From positions 1 to 44,558 of the forward strand of contig JAFZIV010000025.1 of NCBI GenBank assembly GCA_017554235.1: a stretch of 44,558 nucleotides of DNA. Reading direction: 5' to 3'. Made by a program: the position numbers and the translations under genes. The notes under the pieces were generated by a model. It made no database searches, had not been told where the DNA came from, and saw only the letters and a list, made by a program, of their open reading frames with translations. Shown here piece by piece: positions 8,375 to 17,353 of the stretch (the first letter of the stretch is position 1; each line of letters begins with the position of its first letter). This DNA comes from Selenomonadaceae bacterium (GTDB lineage: Bacteria; Bacillota; Negativicutes; Selenomonadales; Selenomonadaceae).

Positions 8375-9043
8375 TTGATTTTCCGTGCGGCAATTTTTGA
8401 TATGGATGGGACGCTTGTCAACACGCTTGAAGACCTTGCCGACAGTGTCAACGAAATGCTGGAACATTTTAACTTACCTACAAAAACTGTTGACGAAATA
8501 CGCTTGGCAGTTGGTAACGGAGCAATGAAGTTAATGGAACGGACGGCACTTTTGGGCGACAAGGCAACCGATGAAAATTTTTTGATTGAGGCGTTAAATT
8601 ATTACGACGGCTGTTACAAGCGGCGACTTCTTAATAAAACTAAACCTTATGACGGCATTATAGAATTTTTGTCCGAGCTTAACGCTAAAAAAATTCCGCT
8701 GGGTATCTGTACTAATAAGCAACATTTTGCGGCGGTAGAAATTGCTGAAAAAATTTTGTCGCCGATAAAATTTGACGCAGTAATTGGTGACGAGCGCGGC
8801 AAGCCTAAAAAGCCTGATCCTACGAACGCGCTTGCTATTGCGAAAAGTTTTAACGTCAAGCCTGATGAAGTTGCATATTTCGGAGACACGGCTGTTGATG
8901 TTCAGACGGCGATTAATGCGGGATTTTATCCAATAGGTGTGACTTGGGGATTTCGTCCTGAGAGTGAACTTATTGAAACCGGCGCAAAATTAATTGTTCA
9001 CCATCCAAACGAAATTTTAAAATCGATTGATTTTGAACGATAA
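8375..9043 (+). CDS. HAD-family phosphatase, phosphoglycolate phosphatase-like
   Basis: This is a cytoplasmic haloacid dehalogenase-type hydrolase of the Gph/PpaX kind. Motif I is FDMDGT with nucleophile Asp9 and acid/base Asp11. Motif II is 'ICTNKQ', the motif III lysine is in 'KPKKPDP', and motif IV is 'YFGDTAVDVQTA'. A helical cap lies between motifs I and II. I chose TTG 8375, 8 bases after AGGAGG (8361-8366). The longer frame from GTG 8366 would start inside that ribosome site. Substrate cannot be told from sequence; phosphoglycolate, pyrophosphate and other sugar phosphates are all possible. It is 222 residues, usual for the group. Confidence 0.88.
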   Translation: MIFRAAIFDMDGTLVNTLEDLADSVNEMLEHFNLPTKTVDEIRLAVGNGAMKLMERTALLGDKATDENFLIEALNYYDGCYKRRLLNKTKPYDGIIEFLSELNAKKIPLGICTNKQHFAAVEIAEKILSPIKFDAVIGDERGKPKKPDPTNALAIAKSFNVKPDEVAYFGDTAVDVQTAINAGFYPIGVTWGFRPESELIETGAKLIVHHPNEILKSIDFER

Positions 9044-9095
9044 AATATTTGTTGACAGTTGAATTATAATTTGTTCAACTGAAAGGAGAATTTTT

Positions 9096-10178
9096 ATGCC
9101 AACTCCCCTCCTGTATAGTCCCGCTATTTCCGTAGTTATTCCGATGTACAACACCGAAAAATATGTCGGAGCATGTCTTACCAGCATTTTGACGCAGACG
9201 TTTCAAAATTTTGAAGTCATTGTAGTTGATGACGTGTCGACGGATAATTCTTGCGCGGTGGTTGAAAGTTTTATTCCAAAATTCGGTGGACGGCTTAAAT
9301 TGGTACGCTCCGAAGTCAATCGAGGTCCCGCAATTCCTTCTAATAAAGGCATCAATCTTTCATGCGGCAAGTATGTTTACCAAATGGACAGCGACGATTT
9401 GATTGTTACTAACGCGCTGGAAGTTCTTTATAATTATGCAGAAAATTTTAACGCAGATGTAGTTCATATGAATGTGGGTTTTAAATTTATCAGAAACTCT
9501 GAAAAAAGCTTTCCGAATCGAGAAGATTTGGATATTGTTGGCTGGCATGGAGGACCTTTCGTAGATAAACCTACGCTTGAAAGCAATGATATTGCAGAGC
9601 GTGCAAAAAAAATCTCCAAAAATGGTGTCGGATGGACTGCGTGGGAAAAACTTGTAAAACGTGATTTATTAATGGAAAACGATATTGCTTTTGCCAATAT
9701 TAGAACTTGTCAAGACCTCCTTTGGGTTATAGAAGTATTTAGCTTAGCCAAAAAAATCTTATCTATACCAGAGCCATTGTATGTCCATCGAGCTAATCCA
9801 ACTTCAAATACTGCTAGGAAACGTACAACAGAACAAGCATTACACTTTGACCTTAGTGCTACCAATGTTGGTTTAAAAATCTCAGATGAGTTTTTAAGCA
9901 GTAAAAAGTTTTTTCAGGAGAACCCGCAATATAAATGGGAACTTATGAGATTTTTTGAAAGTGTAAGTTTTAATAATACAAGAACAATATTTCAAGAAAA
10001 CCCGCCTCATAAAATTTACGAAATACTTAAACCAAAGTTTAGTGAATTGTTCGGAGAAAATGGTGCATTGATTTCATATCTTGTAGATTCTTCACATTTT
10101 ATGCGTTGGAATATGGTACAAATGTCACAGAGAATAGCATATCTCGAAAATCAATTAAAAGAATTACAGTCAAAATAA
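9096..10178 (+). CDS. Family 2 glycosyltransferase
   Basis: The N-terminal GT-A domain is clear: 'ISVVIPMYNTEKYV' (11-24), 'VIVVDDVSTDNS' (41-52) and the metal-binding 'MDSDD' (97-101). It transfers a sugar from a nucleotide donor to a glycan or lipid acceptor at the inner face of the membrane; the acceptor is unknown. The protein is 360 residues, with a C-terminal part of no recognised function and a short coiled-coil-like tail (near 'MSQRIAYLENQLKEL'). From about 9550 on, the codon choice looks more AT-rich than in neighbouring genes, a hint of separate origin. The ATG follows AAAGGAG. It is not accompanied by other polysaccharide genes. Confidence 0.85.
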   Translation: MPTPLLYSPAISVVIPMYNTEKYVGACLTSILTQTFQNFEVIVVDDVSTDNSCAVVESFIPKFGGRLKLVRSEVNRGPAIPSNKGINLSCGKYVYQMDSDDLIVTNALEVLYNYAENFNADVVHMNVGFKFIRNSEKSFPNREDLDIVGWHGGPFVDKPTLESNDIAERAKKISKNGVGWTAWEKLVKRDLLMENDIAFANIRTCQDLLWVIEVFSLAKKILSIPEPLYVHRANPTSNTARKRTTEQALHFDLSATNVGLKISDEFLSSKKFFQENPQYKWELMRFFESVSFNNTRTIFQENPPHKIYEILKPKFSELFGENGALISYLVDSSHFMRWNMVQMSQRIAYLENQLKELQSK

Positions 10179-10207
10179 AATTTTTATTAGAGAGGAGAAT
10201 TTTGTTA

Positions 10208-11458
10208 ATGCAAATTCTAAATATGGAGAATTGGGATGCTAAAGCCATCCTAACAGCAAAAGGTGTATCGATATTGACGGCAACGGCATTATTGGCTGGC
10301 GGTGTGACATTGGCGGTGTCAAATTCGGTAGCGGATAGCGACAAAGTTATTTCCGGTGTGAGATATGACGGTAAAGACATAGGCGGAATGACAGCCGCGC
10401 AAGCTAAAAATTTCTTTGAACAGTCTGCCGCGCAAAAAATGCAACCTTTGACGTTCACGTATAACGGTCAAGAGTTTAAGATTCAACCGCAGGATATTAA
10501 TTGGACGCCGAAAGTTAATGATGCAGTTAATGAGGCGGAAAGTTACGGACGCGGTAAAGGTTTACTTGGAAATTTCGGTGAGCAAATTAATTCATTTATG
10601 GGCGGGCATGACGTAAAACTTGCCGCAGTTTATGATGAAGATTTACTCAACCAAAAACTTGACGAGATTGCCGCGCAGGTTAATACTCAACCCGTCAATG
10701 CTTATTGTAACCTTCACTCCAACGGAATGATTGAACCTATTCCCGGCGTTGTCGGAAAAAAGCTTGACCGCGATAAATTAGCCGAATCACTCAAAGACCC
10801 GCTTACAAATTTGACAACTTCTAAACAGGCTATTGCACTTGAACTTGATGACATTGAACCTTTCATAAGGACGGAAGACGTTGCAAGTATCGATACAATT
10901 CTTGGCGAATACAGCACCTATTATTATCCCGGAGATCGCGGCGATAACATTTGGATTGCCGCTAATTCGATTGCAGATAAAATTGTAAGACCGGGCTGGG
11001 AATTTTCCTTCAATACTACGGTTGGACCGCGCACTTGGGAGGCTGGCTATAAACCTGCAGGCGTTATCATTAACGGAAAAGCTGATGTTGATTACGGCGG
11101 CGGTGTATGCCAAGTAAGCTCGACACTTTACAACGCGGTATTGCTGGCGGGATTGACTCCTACCGAGAGAACTCCGCATTACTTCCAATCTTCATATATA
11201 GGTTACGGCAGGGACGCAACGGTTGCTGACGGACAAATTGATTTTAAATTCCGTAATGATTTACCGCATACCGTTTACTTGAAAGCGGACGCATCAGGCT
11301 CAACTTTAACCATGTATGTGTTAGGAACGAGAGCTGATTTAAACGGAACGACAATTTCCATTGAAAATGATGGCGCGTCATTGTACAGAACTTATTATAA
11401 AGACGGACAAGTAGTCAAAGATGAATACTTGCACACCGACCAATATTATACCAGTTGA
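10208..11458 (+). CDS. VanW-family protein with PG-binding-4-like domain
   Basis: This is an exported or membrane-anchored cell-envelope protein of 416 residues. One hydrophobic segment (about 19-40) should act as an N-terminal anchor. After it come repeats of the peptidoglycan-binding-4 type found next to VanW and L,D-transpeptidase domains. The VanW domain itself follows, with the hallmark 'YGGGVCQVSSTLYNAVLLAGL' near 296-315. VanW's biochemical role is not established; the family associates with cell-wall metabolism. I chose ATG 10208, 10 bases from AGAGGAG (10191-10197). A longer frame from 10106 would overlap the glycosyltransferase and has no ribosome site. The stop abuts the structured RNA at 11460. 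Confidence 0.88.
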   Translation: MQILNMENWDAKAILTAKGVSILTATALLAGGVTLAVSNSVADSDKVISGVRYDGKDIGGMTAAQAKNFFEQSAAQKMQPLTFTYNGQEFKIQPQDINWTPKVNDAVNEAESYGRGKGLLGNFGEQINSFMGGHDVKLAAVYDEDLLNQKLDEIAAQVNTQPVNAYCNLHSNGMIEPIPGVVGKKLDRDKLAESLKDPLTNLTTSKQAIALELDDIEPFIRTEDVASIDTILGEYSTYYYPGDRGDNIWIAANSIADKIVRPGWEFSFNTTVGPRTWEAGYKPAGVIINGKADVDYGGGVCQVSSTLYNAVLLAGLTPTERTPHYFQSSYIGYGRDATVADGQIDFKFRNDLPHTVYLKADASGSTLTMYVLGTRADLNGTTISIENDGASLYRTYYKDGQVVKDEYLHTDQYYTS

Positions 11459-11459
11459 A

Positions 11460-11740
11460 ATCAGTAACCCCACGCCCAAAGGCGGAGCTTGTGTGAAACT
11501 TAGAACAAGTTCTTGCTGATTAGCCTAAGTCTTCACTGACTACGTTACTTGCGAATGTATAGTTACCTGCGAGCGTAAATCCTAACTTGCAGCTCTAAGG
11601 TCAATGGTTAAAAGTTCTGAGGGGTAGGAACAGTGCTGTTGTCACGTAAACCGCAAGATAACTTTGGCGAAGGATTATTACGCTAGCGGGCGGCGGCTTT
11701 AAAAGCATTTATGCCCGCTCGTCTTAGGGCGAAATGTCCT
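11460..11740 (+). ncRNA. Large structured RNA, HEARO / IscB omega-RNA-like candidate
   Basis: No protein reading explains this stretch, but paired segments do. ATCAG (11460-11464) pairs with CTGAT (11516-11520). CGCC-CAAA-GGCG is at 11473-11484. CTTGT (11488-11492) pairs with ACAAG (11505-11509). A long-range helix joins 11573-11583 with 11671-11683 (11 pairs, one 2-nt bulge). AGCGGGC near 11685 pairs with GCCCGCT near 11713-11719. A last hairpin lies at 11726-11740. Size, nested multi-stem layout and the opening GC hairpin followed by a GTGTGAAAC segment recall the HEARO RNAs (the guide-bearing omega RNAs of IscB mobile elements), which also occur without their protein. That assignment is from memory, not a search. 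An IS200/IS605 end is the main alternative. No IscB gene follows. Confidence 0.55.
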
Positions 11741-11794
11741 TTATTTAAAAAAGAAGGGAAAAGCTGGATTTTTATACAAGTTCGGCTACCTATT

Positions 11795-12967
11795 ATGATT
11801 AGTTTAACGAAATTATTATTTGCAAAAAATTATTTCGGCGATAGCTTACGTTATACAAAAAATTCTAATCGTATGACGAGCGGCGCGGCTGAAGGTATCG
11901 GTCCCGTCGTTGTCTGGAATTCTACACGCACCTGCAACTTGAAATGTCGGCATTGTTATATGAACTCGGACGCTAAAATTTATCGTGATGAACTCACGAC
12001 GGACGAAGCGAAAAAGTTTATAGATGACTTATCGGCGTTTAAAGTGCCGGTGCTACTTTTTTCAGGCGGCGAACCGCTTATGCGTAAAGATTTTTTTGAA
12101 CTTGCCGAATATGCGGCGGCTAAAAATGTTCGCCCGACTCTTTCAACTAATGGCACGCTTATAACCCGCGCAGTAGCCGAAAAAATTAAAAATATTGGCG
12201 TTGGTTACGTTGGAATTTCTCTTGACGGTATCGCTGATGTTAATGATAAATTTCGCGGCGTTGAAGGTGCTTTCAAGCGGGCAATGGACGGCATAAAAAA
12301 TTGTGTTGCCGTCGGTCAACGCGTCGGTTTAAGGTTTACAATTAACCGCCATAATTTTATGGAGCTTGATAAAATTTTTGACTTCATTGAGTTTGAAAAA
12401 ATTAATCGCGTCTGCTTTTATCATTTAGTTTATTCAGGACGCGGTTCAAATATGATTGATGAAGATTTAACGCCTATTGAGTCGCGTCAAGCTATGGACA
12501 AAATTATTGAGCGTACAAAAGATTTTGAAAGGCGCGGGCTTGAAAAAGAAATTTTGACGGTTGATAATCATTGCGACGGCGTTTACGTCTACTTGAAAAC
12601 TTTATCAGAAGGTGACGTTGAGACTGCCGCGCAGATTAAAAAATTTATTTCGATGAATGGCGGCAACCGTTCAGGCATTGCATTTGGAGAAGTTGACCAT
12701 TTAGGTTACGTTCACCCAGACCAATTTACGCAACATCATACTTTCGGCAATGTACGTGAAAAATCTTTCGGTGAGATTTGGACAGACACTTCCAATAAAA
12801 TTTTGGCAGGGTTGAAAAATCGCAAGCCGCTTTTAATTGGACGTTGTGCTACGTGTAAATTTTTAGATTGTTGCAACGGAAATTTTAGGACACGTGCTGA
12901 AGCCGTTACAGGAAATTTTTGGACGTCTGACCCTGCCTGTTATCTGACTGACGAAGAAATTCGTTAA
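11795..12967 (+). CDS. Radical SAM/SPASM-like heme biosynthesis protein, AhbC/NirJ-like
   Basis: The radical SAM core opens with 'CNLKCRHCY' (Cys47, Cys51, Cys54), which binds the catalytic [4Fe-4S] cluster. 'FSGGEPLMR' and 'STNGTLI' follow, and a Cys-rich C-terminus ('CATCKFLDCCNGN', then a last Cys) is expected to hold an auxiliary cluster. The N-terminal layout ('KLLFAKNYFGDSLRY' before the cluster) resembles proteins called NirJ1/AhbC, which remove acetate side chains from didecarboxysiroheme in the alternative heme route. HemA upstream supports a heme role. I chose ATG 11795, which fits the family N-terminus. The frame stays open back to 11711, but that part lies in the structured RNA. 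No clear ribosome site precedes 11795, which is odd. Confidence 0.75.
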   Translation: MISLTKLLFAKNYFGDSLRYTKNSNRMTSGAAEGIGPVVVWNSTRTCNLKCRHCYMNSDAKIYRDELTTDEAKKFIDDLSAFKVPVLLFSGGEPLMRKDFFELAEYAAAKNVRPTLSTNGTLITRAVAEKIKNIGVGYVGISLDGIADVNDKFRGVEGAFKRAMDGIKNCVAVGQRVGLRFTINRHNFMELDKIFDFIEFEKINRVCFYHLVYSGRGSNMIDEDLTPIESRQAMDKIIERTKDFERRGLEKEILTVDNHCDGVYVYLKTLSEGDVETAAQIKKFISMNGGNRSGIAFGEVDHLGYVHPDQFTQHHTFGNVREKSFGEIWTDTSNKILAGLKNRKPLLIGRCATCKFLDCCNGNFRTRAEAVTGNFWTSDPACYLTDEEIR

Positions 12968-13003
12968 GTTTATTAAAATTGATATTAATATTTACGTTGA
13001 ATA

Positions 13004-13037
13004 AAGGGCAATTCGACAAAATCGAATTGTCCCTTTG
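13004..13037 (+). terminator. Hairpin terminator after the radical SAM gene
   Basis: AAAGGGCAATTCGA (13004-13017) pairs with TCGAATTGTCCCTTT (13023-13037) with one bulged base and a 5-nt loop. The following T run is poor (GAAATATTT), so termination strength is uncertain. Confidence 0.55.
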
Positions 13038-13095
13038 AAATATTTATCGACTTTGAAATTGTCAATATGTTTTAATTATTTGTGAGGTGTCAAAT

Positions 13096-14970
13096 ATGGT
13101 TACATTTTTTCCTGAACTCGATGAAATTGAAAAATTGCGCGTGAAACCAACTGCAGGTGAAAATTATTTGTTAAAATTTTTGTCAGAATATCTGGGAAAT
13201 CTTGACGGTAATTTTGAGGTTTATTTTCAGCCTCCTTGGGACGGTTCTTTTCCTGATCTTGTTATTATGCGTAAAAATCACGGGATTTTGATAATTGAGG
13301 TTAAAGATTGGAATTTAGATTTATATTCTCTTAAGGATAACGATACTTGGACTTACGAAGGACATGAAAAACAATCGCCGATTGCTCAGGCTCGGAATTA
13401 CAAAGACCTTTTTTATAACACGTATAGTCGAACATTAGCGGTAGAGTCGCTTAGAAGTACAAAAAATTTTGCGCTTGTACCTGCCGCCGTATTTTTTTAC
13501 GGTTCTACGGAAAATCGTGTCAGAAATTTTTTTGGTAGTCATTTAGATAAAGATAGTTATTTAAGTTCCAAATATATAAATTTGTTGACGCAAGATATTT
13601 TGACAAAAAAAGGGTTAAGCACTATTCCTTACGCAAATTTTTTTATAGGCAGACCTGAATCAAAATTTTTTAACGACGATATTTATAACGAATTGCACAG
13701 GGTCTTAAAACCGTCTGAACATAGTCGCTTGAAAAATGTTTCAATGATGTTGAGTAGTGTACAAAAAGACATTGCTACCAGTAAACCTTCAACTAAACAA
13801 AAAATTAAAGGTCCTGCAGGTAGCGGCAAGACGACAGTTTTGGCATACCGCGCAGTTGATGCATTCAAAAAAACAGGAAAGCCCGTTTTAATTTTGACGT
13901 TCAATATTACTTTGTGTAATTACATTCGCGATTGCATAAGTGCCGCTCTGGAATCTCTTCCTGAAATTAAAGGCGTTAAGAAGGAGACGTTACAAATATT
14001 TTTCAAGATAATGCATTACCATCTTTTTTATGGCATTTATCGCAATAAAACGGATCAGCAAAAAAAGATGCGACTGGATAATAAAAAGCACAAGTATGTT
14101 GAAAGTTATGGTAGACTCGATAAGACACCCATAAAATATTCTACTATATTTGTGGACGAGACACAGGATTATGAGCGAGAATGGCTTGAAACAATCGTCA
14201 ACGATTTTTTAGAGAAAGACGGCGAAATAGTTTTCTTCGGCGATGAAGACCAAAATATTTATGAGCGTGAAGAAATGACCGAGCCTGCAAAAATTCCAAA
14301 GGTAGTCGGACGCTGGCGTGAACTTAAGGGAACTTATCGTCTTAGTTCAAGGATTGCTGAACTTGCGCGGGATTTTCAGGTAAAATTTTTTGAAGGTAGC
14401 GTCGGTAATGAAATTTCTCCGCAAGGTAATTTGTTTGATGAAACGACCGTAAGATATTTCTTTTTCAATGATTTTGATAGGCAAGCTATAGTAAATATCT
14501 GCCAAAAAATTTTATCGCAAAATAGCAATGATGATATTTGCATTTTGTCTCACGTTGTCAGACACGTTCGACCGATTGAAAAAGATTTGAGAAGTGCCGG
14601 TTATCCTACAATTACGACTTTTGAAACTGAAGAAGAATATAACGAATTTGCATCAAATTATGAAGCTGATGAATTGGAAGAAAAATTATATCCTATACGT
14701 CGTGCTGCAAAATTTGCCTTTAATATGGAGAGTGGCAAAATTAAATTATCGACGATTCAAAGTTACAAGGGATGGGGAATTCATACTGAAATTTTAATTA
14801 TAGGTAATGATACGGAAGATGTCGATAGTTTTTTGAACTACGCGATGGTTTATACCGGCATAACGCGAGCAATCCAGAATTTGGTAATAATAAACATTAG
14901 AGATAAGGATATGGATAAATTTTTCAGTGAATGGATGAATAGTCACAGAATAAAAATTGGAGTGATTTAG
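13096..14970 (+). CDS. NERD-domain superfamily 1 helicase (UvrD-like)
   Basis: The first roughly 120 residues form a nuclease-related (NERD) domain: 'FPDLVIMRKNHGILIIEVKDW' fits the D...ExK core of this PD-(D/E)XK-like fold. A UvrD/Pif1-like helicase follows, with Walker A 'GPAGSGKTT' near 239-247, Walker B 'FVDETQD' near 352-358, 'GDEDQNIYE' and a late 'YTGITRAI' near 586. NERD helicases are believed to act in DNA processing; some sit in defence contexts, but here the neighbour is mutS2. I chose ATG 13096, 6 bases after GAGGTG. The upstream in-frame GTG (13087) is part of that ribosome site. It ends 21 bases before the first usual start codon of mutS2. It is 624 residues. Confidence 0.85.
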   Translation: MVTFFPELDEIEKLRVKPTAGENYLLKFLSEYLGNLDGNFEVYFQPPWDGSFPDLVIMRKNHGILIIEVKDWNLDLYSLKDNDTWTYEGHEKQSPIAQARNYKDLFYNTYSRTLAVESLRSTKNFALVPAAVFFYGSTENRVRNFFGSHLDKDSYLSSKYINLLTQDILTKKGLSTIPYANFFIGRPESKFFNDDIYNELHRVLKPSEHSRLKNVSMMLSSVQKDIATSKPSTKQKIKGPAGSGKTTVLAYRAVDAFKKTGKPVLILTFNITLCNYIRDCISAALESLPEIKGVKKETLQIFFKIMHYHLFYGIYRNKTDQQKKMRLDNKKHKYVESYGRLDKTPIKYSTIFVDETQDYEREWLETIVNDFLEKDGEIVFFGDEDQNIYEREEMTEPAKIPKVVGRWRELKGTYRLSSRIAELARDFQVKFFEGSVGNEISPQGNLFDETTVRYFFFNDFDRQAIVNICQKILSQNSNDDICILSHVVRHVRPIEKDLRSAGYPTITTFETEEEYNEFASNYEADELEEKLYPIRRAAKFAFNMESGKIKLSTIQSYKGWGIHTEILIIGNDTEDVDSFLNYAMVYTGITRAIQNLVIINIRDKDMDKFFSEWMNSHRIKIGVI

Positions 14971-14973
14971 ACG
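14959..14973 (+). promoter_or_regulatory. Ribosome site pointing to an ACG start for mutS2
   Basis: GGAGTGA (14959-14965) stands 8 bases before ACG at 14971, which is in frame with mutS2 and directly follows the helicase stop. The first conventional start, TTG 14992, has no ribosome site in front of it. Confidence 0.5.
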
Positions 14974-14991
14974 AAAGATTATTTTAACGTA

Positions 14992-17340
14992 TTGGAGTTT
15001 GAAAAAATTCGTCAGCGTCTTAGAAATTGCGCGTCAAGCAATATTGGTAAAGAACTTGCCGCTGCGATTGAGCCGGACGCTGATTTTAATACAGTCAACG
15101 AAAATTTGAAATGGACGACTGAAGCCGTAAAAATTTTTGCAGTAAATTCACCTCCTCTCGGCGGGATTCGTGATATTCGTGAGACACTTGAAAACATTAA
15201 GTTGGGAAGTTCCGCAAGTTCCGAAGAATTTTTGGATATTCTTTCGACTATGTACGCGATGAAGAATGTTAAGAAATTTTTTAAGGAAACCGAAATTGCC
15301 GCGCCCAAATTAAAAAATCGTGCCGCGCAGATTGAAATTCTCGGCAACCTTGAAAAGCAAATTGAAAATACCGTTGATGAACATGGACAGGTAAGAGATA
15401 CTGCAAGCGTTGAGTTGCAAAAGATTCGTCGGGAACTTCGCGCCGCTCAAAATCGCGTTAAGACGGAAATTTTTAATATCCTTCACGACACCGCCAAACA
15501 AAAATATTTTCAGGACGCAATCGTTACAATGCGCGGTGACAGATATGTTTTGCCCGTCAAGACAGAATATAAGGCGCAAATTCAAGGCATTGTTCACGAT
15601 CAATCTGCGACGGGCGCGACACTTTTCATTGAACCCATTGCGATTGTTAATCTTAACAATGACATTCGTCAGCTTGAAGTTGATGAGCGTAACGAAGTTG
15701 CAAGGATTCTTCGCGTACTTAGTGAATCCGTAAGAAAAAATTCCGTCGAACTTTTAATCAACGTTGACATTTTAGCGGAGATTGATTTACTTTTCGCGAA
15801 GGCAAAGTTGGCTTATGAACTCAACGCAACTGAACCGATTCTTGCAAAGTTCACTGACATAAAATCTGCGCGGCATCCTTTAATCCCTCCTAAAGAAGTT
15901 GTGCCGATTGATATTAAACTTGGCGAAGAATTTACGATATTATTGGTAACCGGACCGAATACTGGCGGCAAAACCGTTTCGATGAAAACTTTGGGCTTGC
16001 TTGTAATGATGACTCAATGCGGACTTTATATCCCTGCCGCGCCGTTTTCAAAAATCGCAGTCTATACGGACATTTACGCGGACATTGGCGACGAACAATC
16101 TATCGAACAAAGCCTTTCAACTTTCTCGGCGCATATGAAAAAAATTGTAAAGATTTTAAAGGAAGTGCGTCCGACCGATTTAGTATTGATTGATGAAATT
16201 GGAGCAGGTACAGACCCTGATGAAGGTGCCGCGCTTGCAATGTCGATTTTAAGCCGTCTGCTGAAAATTAAAACTCCCACGATAGCTACGACGCATTATT
16301 CGGAGCTTAAAACTTTTGCTTACACGACTGCAGGGATTGAAAATGCTTGCGTAGAATTTAACGGCGAAACTTTACAGCCGACGTACAGGCTTTTAATCGG
16401 TATACCGGGCGCAAGTAATGCCTTTGCAATCAGTCAACGTTTAGGCTTGCAACAAAGTTTGATTCGACGCGCTAAAAAGTTTTTGAAGGCAGACCACGCG
16501 AATTTTGAACAGGTAATTTCTGAATTGGAATCAGAGCGCACGATTTACGAGCAACGCAATCTTGAGATTAAAAATTATCAGAATCAAATTGAACGCCACG
16601 AAAAGCAACTTGCTGAAATGCGCAGTGAACTTGAAAAGAGTAAAGGCGAAATTATTAAAAAGGCGCGTGAAAAATCTGCCGCTATGGTGCGTGAGACTAA
16701 ACGCGAAGCTGAAGAAATTATTGCGGCGTTGAAGGAACAATTTGATGACTTCGGAGTTAAACGTCGACAGCAGGCGATTCAATCTGCGCGGGATAAACTT
16801 CGTGACGCTGAAATTGCAACTGCGCCGATTATTGTAGCTGATAAATCTGTTGGCAAACGTATCAGCAAAGATTCGTTGATGATTGGCGACACGATTTATA
16901 TCAAGCCTCTTGACCAAAATGGTAAAATTATTTCGCTTGACCTTGACGCAGAAAAGTTGACCGCGCAGGTTGGCGCACTGACTACGACGGTAAAATTTTC
17001 TGACTGCCGATTTATCAGCCATGCGGAAATTTCTACGTCAACACCAACTTCAAGCGGTAATCGCGGCTCGACGGCTTTGTTGCAAAAAGTTTCAACAGTT
17101 TCAAGAGATTTGGATATTCGCGGTATGATGGTTGATGAGGCGGAACAAGTTATTGGAAAATTTCTTGACGACGCACAACTGGCAGGGCTTAAGCAGGTTT
17201 TGATAATTCACGGTAAAGGGACGGGCGCACTTCGTAAAGGTGTGCAAGATTTTTTAAGGCGTCATCATTCGGTAGCAAATTTTACGCTTGCTGACATTGA
17301 TGAAGGCGGCGCAGGTGCTACGCTTGTGACTTTAAAGTAG
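14992..17340 (+). CDS. mutS2: MutS2 endonuclease/ribosome-rescue ATPase
   Basis: This is a full-length MutS2 (782 residues). A core and clamp region leads to the ABC-type ATPase with Walker A 'GPNTGGKTVS' (321-330) and Walker B/signature 'IDEIGAGTDPDEG' (about 400-412). A long charged coiled coil follows (about 500-600), then a C-terminal Smr domain (about 706-782) with 'LDIRGMMVDEAE' and 'IIHGKGTGALRKG'. MutS2 suppresses recombination and, in Bacillus, acts on collided ribosomes; it is not the mismatch-repair MutS. The coordinates use the first conventional start, TTG. The family normally has 7-10 residues before the 'LEF' found here, so translation may really begin at ACG 14971. It is co-directional and almost contiguous with the NERD helicase. 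Confidence 0.93.
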   Translation: MEFEKIRQRLRNCASSNIGKELAAAIEPDADFNTVNENLKWTTEAVKIFAVNSPPLGGIRDIRETLENIKLGSSASSEEFLDILSTMYAMKNVKKFFKETEIAAPKLKNRAAQIEILGNLEKQIENTVDEHGQVRDTASVELQKIRRELRAAQNRVKTEIFNILHDTAKQKYFQDAIVTMRGDRYVLPVKTEYKAQIQGIVHDQSATGATLFIEPIAIVNLNNDIRQLEVDERNEVARILRVLSESVRKNSVELLINVDILAEIDLLFAKAKLAYELNATEPILAKFTDIKSARHPLIPPKEVVPIDIKLGEEFTILLVTGPNTGGKTVSMKTLGLLVMMTQCGLYIPAAPFSKIAVYTDIYADIGDEQSIEQSLSTFSAHMKKIVKILKEVRPTDLVLIDEIGAGTDPDEGAALAMSILSRLLKIKTPTIATTHYSELKTFAYTTAGIENACVEFNGETLQPTYRLLIGIPGASNAFAISQRLGLQQSLIRRAKKFLKADHANFEQVISELESERTIYEQRNLEIKNYQNQIERHEKQLAEMRSELEKSKGEIIKKAREKSAAMVRETKREAEEIIAALKEQFDDFGVKRRQQAIQSARDKLRDAEIATAPIIVADKSVGKRISKDSLMIGDTIYIKPLDQNGKIISLDLDAEKLTAQVGALTTTVKFSDCRFISHAEISTSTPTSSGNRGSTALLQKVSTVSRDLDIRGMMVDEAEQVIGKFLDDAQLAGLKQVLIIHGKGTGALRKGVQDFLRRHHSVANFTLADIDEGGAGATLVTLK

Positions 17341-17353
17341 GGAGCGTAATTTT

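Noticed and set aside
9052-9070. TTGACA and TATAAT before the GT2 gene as a promoter
   Set aside because: The boxes are perfect but only 7 bp apart, far too close for a sigma-70 promoter.
10106-10207. Longer start for the VanW protein
   Set aside because: It would overlap the glycosyltransferase gene; a good ribosome site serves the ATG at 10208.
11711-11794. Longer N-terminus for the radical SAM protein
   Set aside because: The extra 28 residues fall within or just after the structured RNA, do not match the family N-terminus and have no ribosome site.
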